Positions 31,492-37,007 of a DNA stretch of 37,007 nucleotides are shown one piece after another (position 1 is the stretch's first letter; every line of letters begins with the position of its first letter). This stretch comes from an uncultured Lachnospiraceae bacterium (GTDB taxonomy: Bacteria; Bacillota; Clostridia; Lachnospirales; Lachnospiraceae), in NCBI GenBank assembly GCA_947652925.1, contig CANTEW010000024.1:1-37007 (forward strand), given 5' to 3'. Both the position numbers and the translations under genes were made by a program. The notes below the pieces were generated by a model, which was not told where the DNA came from, did no database searches, and saw only the letters and a list, made by a program, of their open reading frames with translations.

Positions 31492-32046
31492 TCATTTGCG
31501 CAGCAGCCCGCAGACCAGTACGAAATAGTGGGGGAGTTTCCCTTCTTCCATCCACTCCAGTCCGATCCCCATCAGTTTGCTGATGGTCAGCCCCACATTC
31601 CCGCCCAGGGATTCTATGGAATAACGCATTTTGTCCGGAAAACGGCAGGGCTTGTTCTCTTTGCGGCTGCAGTCTCCTTCACAGAGGATACAGGAGCCTG
31701 CAGATAAGCTGATGCTGCCGGGGATCTCTTTTTCCCGGCGGAGGAGTTCTTCGGAAAGCTCACGTTTGATCTGCATGACGGAGGCTTCGGTGATCCGCTG
31801 GATATCTTCTTCAGGGAGTTCCCTGCCGGCGTATCCTTCGTCGAATATGATCTTGACGGCGGTCAGGTCCAGCGTCTGGTATCTTTTCCAGTATTCGATC
31901 ACGTCAAAAGCGTAGGATGGGCAGGACCATCTGCTGTCATAGTTGGGACAGGCCTTGCAGCACTCCAGGAATGTGTCTACGTCTACATATCCTTCCAGAT
32001 AGTCGGATATGGGGATCGTGGCTCCATAGCGTTTGGTTGTATACAT
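31492..32046 (-). CDS. DUF2284 cysteine-rich predicted metal-binding protein
   Basis: A 184-aa protein with two Cys clusters: CCKACPNYDSRWSCPSY (residues 29-45) and SCILCEGDCSRKENKPCRFP (about residues 118-137). The spacing suggests Fe-S or Zn binding, as annotated for DUF2284. It has no signal peptide. The biochemical role of this family is not established. The start at 32046 has GGAGG 8 bases upstream and its own consensus promoter. It is convergent with hemC and divergent from the SDR gene. Confidence 0.85.
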   Translation of the reverse strand: MYTTKRYGATIPISDYLEGYVDVDTFLECCKACPNYDSRWSCPSYAFDVIEYWKRYQTLDLTAVKIIFDEGYAGRELPEEDIQRITEASVMQIKRELSEELLRREKEIPGSISLSAGSCILCEGDCSRKENKPCRFPDKMRYSIESLGGNVGLTISKLMGIGLEWMEEGKLPHYFVLVCGLLRK

Positions 32047-32084
32047 GGGATGTACCTCCTTAAGATTATGTTTCAGTCATATTG

Positions 32085-32113
32085 ATTCTACGATAGAAAG
32101 CGATATTTGTCAA
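32085..32113 (-). promoter_or_regulatory. Promoter of the DUF2284 gene
   Basis: On the minus strand TTGACA (plus 32108-32113), 17 bases, TAGAAT (plus 32085-32090), about 45 bases before the ATG. Confidence 0.7.
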
Positions 32114-32157
32114 AAACCATAATCTGGGATCAGCTGTCCATTGGGCTACAGTAATGA

Positions 32158-32187
32158 TTGACAGTGATGGATATATGATGATACACT
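32158..32187 (+). promoter_or_regulatory. Promoter of the hydroxysteroid-dehydrogenase-like gene
   Basis: TTGACA (32158-32163), 18 bases, TACACT (32182-32187). The predicted start is near 32194, giving a leader of about 50 bases. Confidence 0.6.
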
Positions 32188-32200
32188 GTTTTAGAGTGTA
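32182..32200. promoter_or_regulatory. Operator candidate overlapping the -10 box
   Basis: TACACT, 7 bases, AGTGTA: a perfect inverted repeat whose left arm is the -10 box itself and whose right arm lies at the transcription start. A repressor bound here would block the promoter. No regulator gene is adjacent. Confidence 0.5.
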
Positions 32201-32244
32201 GAAGTTACAGGAGACGATATGTATTTAAGATCGGAGGAGAACAA

Positions 32245-33045
32245 ATGGGATTTTTAAAAGGCAAGACAGCGATCCTCACAGGCGGCGGCAAAGCTGTCCT
32301 GAGTAACGGCAGATGTGGATCGATCGGTTACGGGATCGCGACTGCGTATGCAAAAGAAGGAGCAAATCTGGTCATCACAGGCCGCAATGTACAGAAGCTT
32401 GAAAATGCAAAAGAAGATCTGGAAAAACTTTATGGGATCAAGGTACTCACTGTGCAGGCAGATGTCAATGCAGGGGCTGATAATGAAGCAGTCGTAAAAA
32501 GAGTAGTGGATCAGACGATCGAAACTTTTGGCGATATCCATGTATTGATCAACAATGCACAGGCGTCAGCTTCAGGAGTTGCCCTTGCAGACCATACGAC
32601 AGAACAGTTTGACCTGGCGCTGTATTCAGGTCTGTATGCGACTTTCTATTATATGAAAGCCTGTCATCCGTATCTTGCAAAGACCAAAGGTTCAGTCATC
32701 AACTTTGCTTCGGGCGCAGGTCTGTTTGGGAATTATGGGCAATGTGCTTATGCGGCTGCGAAAGAAGGGATCCGGGGACTTACCCGTGTGGCAGCCACGG
32801 AGTGGGGAAAAGACGGCATCAATGTGAATATCGTCTGCCCGCTCGCGTGGACAGCACAGTTGGAGAATTTTGAAAAAGCTTATCCGGACGCGTTTAAACA
32901 GAATGTCCACATGCCGCCTATGGGACATTACGGAGATGCGGAAGAAGAGATCGGACGTGTATGCGTACAGCTGGCATCCCCGGACTTTAAGTTTATGACG
33001 GGAGAGACGATCACATTGGAAGGCGGATTAGGCCAGAGACCGTGA
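32245..33045 (+). CDS. Short-chain dehydrogenase, probable NADP-dependent 12-alpha-hydroxysteroid dehydrogenase
   Basis: A 266-aa classical SDR. Catalytic residues are Ser156 (NFASGAG), Tyr169 and Lys173 (YAAAKEG); NNAQ replaces the usual NNAG. Arg47 at the end of the second strand (TGRN) suggests NADP(H). The stretches SIGYGIA.AYAKEGANLV, LINNAQASASG, YSGLYATFYYM and TLEGGLGQRP match, from memory, the 12-alpha-HSDHs of bile-acid-converting clostridia, which interconvert 12-alpha-hydroxy and 12-oxo bile acids. The glycine-rich loop here carries about eight extra residues (AVLSNGRC, 17-24). It is monocistronic, with its own promoter and terminator. Specificity should be treated as a strong but unproven homology call. 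Confidence 0.8.
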   Translation: MGFLKGKTAILTGGGKAVLSNGRCGSIGYGIATAYAKEGANLVITGRNVQKLENAKEDLEKLYGIKVLTVQADVNAGADNEAVVKRVVDQTIETFGDIHVLINNAQASASGVALADHTTEQFDLALYSGLYATFYYMKACHPYLAKTKGSVINFASGAGLFGNYGQCAYAAAKEGIRGLTRVAATEWGKDGINVNIVCPLAWTAQLENFEKAYPDAFKQNVHMPPMGHYGDAEEEIGRVCVQLASPDFKFMTGETITLEGGLGQRP

Positions 33046-33062
33046 TGATCAGATCTTTATAT

Positions 33063-33104
33063 AGTAAAAAGCCCAATGGATGGATCCCACTGGGCTTTTT
33101 TACT
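33063..33104. terminator. Bidirectional intrinsic terminator between the SDR gene and tRNA-Leu
   Basis: The stem AGTAAAAAGCCCA / TGGGCTTTTTTACT (one unpaired base) ends in T-runs on both strands. It ends the SDR transcript on the plus strand and the tRNA transcript on the minus strand. Confidence 0.85.
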
Positions 33105-33112
33105 GTATCGCT

Positions 33113-33193
33113 TGCGGATGACAGGATTTGAACCTGCACGTCGTGAACACCAGAACCTAAATCTGGCGCGTCTGCCAATTCCGCCACATCCGC
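33113..33193 (-). tRNA. tRNA-Leu (anticodon UAG)
   Basis: Read on the minus strand: acceptor stem GCGGATG / CATCCGC, D-arm with GGCAGACGC, anticodon arm CCAGA TTTAGGT TCTGG with anticodon TAG, a long variable arm of the leucine type, and T-arm with GTTCAAATC. It has 81 bases and no encoded CCA end. Confidence 0.93.
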
Positions 33194-33215
33194 ATATCGA
33201 TCATTGACAGGGCAT

Positions 33216-33245
33216 ATTATAACATTTTTAAAAATAATTTGTCAA
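33216..33245 (-). promoter_or_regulatory. Promoter of tRNA-Leu
   Basis: On the minus strand TTGACA (plus 33240-33245), 18 bases, TATAAT (plus 33216-33221), about 23 bases before the mature 5' end. Confidence 0.75.
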
Positions 33246-33262
33246 TAAGAAGTTATTGGACT

Positions 33263-33364
33263 TGTCATGTCACAGCCTGCAGGACATGACACCTGCATTT
33301 ACTTTATGGTGCAGAAAAGTTGGTTGACAAATGACATATCATACTATAAGATGTATTTTATAGT
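33263..33364 (+). promoter_or_regulatory. Regulatory region of the MBOAT-DHHW pair
   Basis: The 297-base gap before the MBOAT gene contains three signals. A 9-bp inverted repeat TGTCATGTC / GACATGACA lies at 33263-33291 with an 11-base spacer. A promoter TTGACA (33324-33329), 17 bases, TAAGAT (33347-33352) follows. An inverted repeat ACTATAA / TTATAGT (33343-33364, 8-base spacer) overlaps the -10 box. The inverted repeats look like repressor sites; the regulator is unknown. Confidence 0.5.
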
Positions 33365-33407
33365 AAGATAAAGTCGAAATATGGTAGATGGTCGGCGTGA
33401 GGAGTCC

Positions 33408-33542
33408 ATGTTGGGGAGCGATATGGGCCGGTATTTTGGGGAGGATATGCAGATGATCTGCCAGTGTTTGGGAGTGTCAGGGGATTATAAATGGTATTTG
33501 CAAGCTTATTTTTTGTGTGTTTTTTCTTTGTGGTCTGGATGA
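33408..33542 (+). CDS. Possible 44-aa leader ORF overlapping the MBOAT gene
   Basis: A frame opening with ATG at 33408, preceded by GAGGAG at 4 bases, runs in another frame into the start of the MBOAT gene and stops at 33540-33542. It contains a MICQCLG stretch and a hydrophobic end. It has no recognised family and could be chance; listed because the leader of the MBOAT gene is otherwise unused. Confidence 0.2.
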   Translation: MLGSDMGRYFGEDMQMICQCLGVSGDYKWYLQAYFLCVFSLWSG

Positions 33543-34924
33543 TGGTCTACAGCAGCGTGACGACGATCCGCAGGAAGAATATCGTGTTGCTGGTATTTTC
33601 GATGATCTTTTATGCCTGGGGAGGGGCGCAATATCTGATCATACTTGTGGGGATGACATTCGTTGCATGGTCTTGCGCGAGGAAGATAGAATGGTACCGG
33701 GATAGAACTTTGCGTATCGTTCTTTTTATTTCTGCATGTGTGATCTTGATCGGTGTACTTTGCATATTTAAATATACGGGATTTTTTCTGGAGGGGTTCC
33801 GGGCTGTATCTGGGGTGCCTGAGGAGATCCCGGTCATTGTCTTACCTATAGGTATTTCCTTTTATACATTCCAGTTGCTGTCTTATGTGGTGGATGTATA
33901 CAGGGGAGAGGTGGAGGCCCAGAAAAATTTCTGGGTGCTTTTACTCTATGCGGGTCTGTTCCATCAGTGCGTAGCAGGACCTATCGTGCGGTACAGCACG
34001 GTATCTGCTGAATTGGAACACCGGCGGGTCAGGATGGGCGAAGTGGCGGAAGGTGCCTGGAGATTTTCGTCAGGACTTGCGAAAAAGGCGATACTGGCCA
34101 ACGGATGTGCCTTGGTGGCGGATACTTTTTTGCCCTTTGACAGTGCTGCGCTGGGATCTGTCCCGGTGTCTGCCATATGGATCGGGATCATCGGATATAC
34201 ACTGCAGATCTATCTGGATTTTTCGGCTTACTCGGATATGGCTATCGGGATGGGGCTGATGGCGGGTTTTCATTATCAGGAAAATTTCGATCATCCTTAT
34301 ATAGCCGGTTCGGTACAGGAGTTTTGGCGGAGATGGCATATCTCTCTGAGCAGTTTTTTCAGGGACTATGTATACATACCCCTGGGAGGGAGCAGGAATG
34401 GCCAGATCAGGACCATACGGAATCTGTTCATCGTGTGGGCTTTGACAGGGTTATGGCATGGGGCTTCCTGGAATTTTGTTGTGTGGGGGTTATATTTTTT
34501 CTGTTTTCTGGTCATGGAACGGCTTTGGAAACGGTGGGGGTTCAGTCTCCCGCCTGTGATCCGCAATATCTATACTCTGTTGATCGTAGCGTTTGGATGG
34601 GTCTTGTTCCGGTTTACGGATTTTTCTGATATAGCGGTGGTGGCAAAAGGCATGTTCGGATTGAACGGCAATGGATGGTCTGATCTGGAGACGAAGATCT
34701 TTTTCCAGAACCATTGTTTTCTGCTCCTGTTCAGCGCTTTATGCAGCACACCTTTTGTGACGCTGCTGCGGGAACAGTTCCGGTATGTGGGAAAAGTGTG
34801 GGAAGGACGTTTTGGGCGTGTTGTATATCTGGTGGGGGCTTTAGTGCCAGTGGTCTTGATCGTCTTGTCGGTGATGGCGCTGGTGGGAAATAGTTATAAT
34901 CCGTTCTTGTATTTTCAATTTTAG
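33491..34924 (+). CDS. MBOAT-family O-acyltransferase (AlgI/DltB-like)
   Basis: Polytopic membrane acyltransferase, 477 aa, that moves acyl (usually acetyl) groups across the membrane to an extracellular polymer. About ten hydrophobic helices are visible from the very N-terminus (LFFVCFFFVVWMMVYSSV). Family landmarks are YAWGGAQYLIIL, PIGISFYTFQLLSYVVDVYRG, YLDFSAYSDMAIGMGLMAGF, EFWRRWHISLSSFFRDYVYIPLGG and the catalytic-His stretch LTGLWHGASWNFVVWGLYF. It lies 20 bases before the DHHW gene, its usual partner. The polymer modified is unknown. Confidence 0.93.
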   Translation: MVFASLFFVCFFFVVWMMVYSSVTTIRRKNIVLLVFSMIFYAWGGAQYLIILVGMTFVAWSCARKIEWYRDRTLRIVLFISACVILIGVLCIFKYTGFFLEGFRAVSGVPEEIPVIVLPIGISFYTFQLLSYVVDVYRGEVEAQKNFWVLLLYAGLFHQCVAGPIVRYSTVSAELEHRRVRMGEVAEGAWRFSSGLAKKAILANGCALVADTFLPFDSAALGSVPVSAIWIGIIGYTLQIYLDFSAYSDMAIGMGLMAGFHYQENFDHPYIAGSVQEFWRRWHISLSSFFRDYVYIPLGGSRNGQIRTIRNLFIVWALTGLWHGASWNFVVWGLYFFCFLVMERLWKRWGFSLPPVIRNIYTLLIVAFGWVLFRFTDFSDIAVVAKGMFGLNGNGWSDLETKIFFQNHCFLLLFSALCSTPFVTLLREQFRYVGKVWEGRFGRVVYLVGALVPVVLIVLSVMALVGNSYNPFLYFQF

Positions 34925-34944
34925 TATGGCAGGAGGGGAGTCGT

Positions 34945-36312
34945 TTGGAGCTTAGTACACGACGTCAAAAGCGTAAAGAGAGAGAGAGAAAGAGATATCA
35001 TAATTATCTGAAGGTAGAGATACGCGGTTTTCGATGGGTCTTGCTGCTCTTCTGCCTTCTGGGGATATTGTTGCCTTTGCGGCCGGAGAGGTCCAAAGTA
35101 GAGAAGAGAGATCTGGAAAAATTCCCGGAGATATCTATAGAGGGCATATTAAATGGGGATTTTTTCGCCGGTGTCAGTACCTGGTATGCGGATACGTTTC
35201 CTTTCCGGGAGCATCTCTTGACGGCGAATGCCGCTGTGGAACGCTTTTATGGATTGGGTAAAGAGCAGATCCATGGCGGTCTGGGTACCGGAGATGATAT
35301 CCCTACGGAGTATACGGAGACAGACAAAGAGACGGATCGTGTGTCGGATGATAAATTATCCGAGGAAAAGACCACAGCGTCGGCGCAGGGGGATGAAGGC
35401 GGAGATGGCACAGTCCATGTGATGCCTGAGGTGGCGGGGACGATCTACATAGCGCAGGACAGGGCGTTTGAGTTATATTATTTTGCATTGGATTCGGCGA
35501 ATCAGTATATCAGGATGATCGACCGGGCAGCACAGCTGTTGGAGGGGAAAGCGACTGTTTATGATATCCCTGTACCTACATCTATAGGTATCTATCTGGA
35601 TAAGGAACTCCAGGATTCTCTGGGATGCAGCGATCAGTCCCAGGCGTTTGATTATATCCTGGATAATCTGGACAGTAGTGTCCGCGGGGTGCGGGTGTTT
35701 GACACACTGCTGGAACATAATAACGAGGATCTGTATTTCCGGACAGATCATCATTGGACAGCGGACGGGGCATACTATGCTTATGAAAGATTTTGCCAGG
35801 AAAAGGGCATCACGCCTATCTCCAGGGATGACCGACAGATACGGGAGTTTGATGATTTTGTGGGCAGTTTCTATTCTTTCGGGAATCAGGCGGCTGTCCT
35901 GGCAGAAAACCCGGATCGGATCATTGCCTATCTGCCAAATGGTACCAATGATATGACGTATACGGGTGTGGATGGGATCGAGGTGGAATGGAATGTGGTC
36001 TCTGACGCGTCCCAATATGATGATGGGAATAAATATTCGTGTTTTATCGGAGGGGATAATCCATATTCGATCATCCAGAATCCTGCAGTGCAGGACGGCT
36101 CTTCCTGTGTGGTGATCAAAGAATCCTACGGGAATGCTTTTGTACCGTTCCTGGTGGACCATTACCAGACTGTCCATGTAGTGGATTATCGGTATTTTAT
36201 GGGGAATATCCCTCAGTTTGTGGAAGAAAACGGTGTGCAGGATGTGATCTTTGTCAATAATGCGGATGCTATATCGGCATCGGCAGTCGCTTATATGGAT
36301 GGATTGTTCTGA
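34945..36312 (+). CDS. DHHW-family membrane-anchored protein (AlgX/AlgJ-like SGNH acyltransferase partner)
   Basis: A 455-aa extracellular protein anchored by one N-terminal helix (about residues 31-48) after a very basic tail. TTG at 34945 is the start, with AGGAGGGG 6 bases upstream. The segment at about residues 115-155 is acidic and low in complexity, probably a flexible linker. The signature RTDHHWTADGAYYAYERF (about residues 268-285) gives the family its name. The Ser/His residues of an SGNH-type hydrolase may include the Ser in VIKESYGNAFVPFLVDHY. It is the partner of the MBOAT protein and would complete acyl transfer to a surface glycan. Confidence 0.88.
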   Translation: MELSTRRQKRKERERKRYHNYLKVEIRGFRWVLLLFCLLGILLPLRPERSKVEKRDLEKFPEISIEGILNGDFFAGVSTWYADTFPFREHLLTANAAVERFYGLGKEQIHGGLGTGDDIPTEYTETDKETDRVSDDKLSEEKTTASAQGDEGGDGTVHVMPEVAGTIYIAQDRAFELYYFALDSANQYIRMIDRAAQLLEGKATVYDIPVPTSIGIYLDKELQDSLGCSDQSQAFDYILDNLDSSVRGVRVFDTLLEHNNEDLYFRTDHHWTADGAYYAYERFCQEKGITPISRDDRQIREFDDFVGSFYSFGNQAAVLAENPDRIIAYLPNGTNDMTYTGVDGIEVEWNVVSDASQYDDGNKYSCFIGGDNPYSIIQNPAVQDGSSCVVIKESYGNAFVPFLVDHYQTVHVVDYRYFMGNIPQFVEENGVQDVIFVNNADAISASAVAYMDGLF

Positions 36313-36545
36313 TCATGGGCCGGTTGGATGTATATAAGTTAAAAACATGATCTTCCACTGGTATTTTTATTAAATATGTGGTATATTATGAAGGTCCACT
36401 TTGGACCACCTCCTATATTGGATCGGGCTGGGAACGCCGTTTGATCATTTAGGGGGTTTTCTTTTGTGCTGTCGTCCCGTGACATGTTCGTCTGTACTTT
36501 TTCTGCGGCTGATAGTATAATAAGAAAAAGGCGGGAGGAAAGAAC
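36313..36545. promoter_or_regulatory. Intergenic region with a palindrome and the tcdA promoter
   Basis: No gene is seen in these 233 bases. A perfect 6-bp inverted repeat GGTCCA / TGGACC with a 3-base loop lies at 36393-36407. A TATAAT at 36516-36521, with only a weak -35 (36493-36498), is the likely promoter of the last gene. Short T-rich runs do not form a convincing terminator. Confidence 0.45.
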
Positions 36546-37007
36546 ATGTTGAATGGATTTTCGAGGATGGAATCCCTGATAGGCAGAGAAGGGATCGACC
36601 TGTTGAGCAGAAAGAAGATAGCGGTGTTTGGGCTGGGCGGTGTCGGGTCGTTTGTGGTGGAGGCTCTGGCCCGCTGCGGAGTAGGGAGCCTGATACTGGT
36701 GGATCATGATACAGTTGACATAACAAATATCAATAGACAGTTATATGCATTGCATTCTACCTTGGGCAGATCTAAAACGAAAGTGGCGAAAGAGCGGATC
36801 CGCGATATTGATGAAAATATCTTGGTCCATACTTATGATACATTTTATAACGCGGACTCGGCTCATATGTTTGACTTTTCAGCATATGATTATGTTGTGG
36901 ATGCCATTGATACAGTTTCATCCAAATTGCTGCTCATAGAGCAGTCAAAGCAGTCAAAAACGCCGATCATCTCATCGATGGGAACTGGTAATAAGCTAGA
37001 TCCCACT
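36546..37007 (+). CDS. tcdA: TcdA-like tRNA threonylcarbamoyladenosine dehydratase (N-terminal part, cut by window edge)
   Basis: The first 154 residues of a ThiF/MoeB/E1-like protein that adenylates its substrate. The start is the ATG at 36546 with GGGAGG upstream. The Rossmann motif KIAVFGLGGVGSFVVEALARCGVG is at about residues 24-47, followed by ILVDHDTVDITNINRQ and DAIDTVSSKLLLIE, then ISSMGTGNKLDPT. The NKLDPT ending is typical of the TcdA/CsdL branch, which cyclises t6A to ct6A in tRNA, rather than ThiF or MoeB. The reading frame is open at the right edge. Confidence 0.85.
   Translation, partial: MLNGFSRMESLIGREGIDLLSRKKIAVFGLGGVGSFVVEALARCGVGSLILVDHDTVDITNINRQLYALHSTLGRSKTKVAKERIRDIDENILVHTYDTFYNADSAHMFDFSAYDYVVDAIDTVSSKLLLIEQSKQSKTPIISSMGTGNKLDPT

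Noticed and set aside
1-37007. CRISPR array, phage or conjugative element
   Set aside because: No regular direct repeats with spacers and no phage, integrase or conjugation genes were seen; the only mobile DNA is the group II intron and the MITE-like repeats.

Overview
The window looks like chromosome of an anaerobic gut Firmicute of the Lachnospiraceae, probably close to the bile-acid-converting [Clostridium] scindens / C. hylemonae group. Evidence for this: the anaerobic (cbi) cobalamin pathway, a class 2 (Gram-positive) GalT, strong AGGAGG ribosome sites, consensus sigma-A promoters, and a short-chain dehydrogenase that matches, from memory, the 12-alpha-hydroxysteroid dehydrogenases of those species. 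The species assignment is inference.

Layout. 1-3066 (minus): a galactose-type sugar ABC transporter, mglB-mglA-mglC, with mglC cut by the window edge. 3304-3444: an orphan promoter plus terminator, a candidate small RNA. 3485-16052 (plus): a compact operon that starts with an unrecognised 142-aa protein and continues cbiD-cbiL-cbiF-cbiG-cbiH-cbiJET-cbiA-cbiB-cobD-cbiP-cbiC, mostly with overlapping or closely spaced genes. It carries precorrin-2 to the adenosylcobinamide-phosphate branch. 16137-16679: a shikimate-kinase-like protein. 16676-21988: a module bounded by two related, inverted repeats. It holds a VOC protein and a RACo-type corrinoid-protein reactivase (minus), a LysR regulator (plus), and a group II intron that sits in the LysR leader. 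21926-24749: galK and galT, transcribed from a promoter that lies inside a 300-bp MITE-like element. 24833-28352 (minus): cbiM-cbiN-cbiQ-cbiO-cbiK, cobalt import plus cobalt chelatase, under a cobalamin riboswitch. 28843-31467 (plus): hemA-sirC-hemC, tetrapyrrole supply, fired divergently from the cobalt operon. 31492-33193: a DUF2284 protein, the 12-alpha-HSDH-like dehydrogenase, and tRNA-Leu(UAG). 33491-36312: an MBOAT acyltransferase and its DHHW partner for cell-surface O-acylation. 36546 to the end: the start of tcdA, a ThiF/MoeB-type E1-like enzyme.

How it works together. HemA and HemC feed the tetrapyrrole branch, SirC makes sirohydrochlorin, CbiMNQO brings in cobalt and CbiK inserts it. 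The cbi operon then builds the corrin ring, amidates it and attaches the aminopropanol arm. RACo is a consumer-side gene: it re-reduces corrinoid proteins used in methyl transfer. Missing from the window are hemB, hemL, hemD/cobA and the nucleotide-loop genes (cobU, cobS, cobC/cobT).

The most unusual reading concerns the intron. It appears to separate the LysR Shine-Dalgarno (a G-run) from its start codon, so LysR would be translated efficiently only after splicing. The intron's reverse transcriptase has lost its YADD region by an in-frame deletion but keeps the maturase part. The adjacent MITE supplies the last base of the LysR stop codon and carries the galK promoter.
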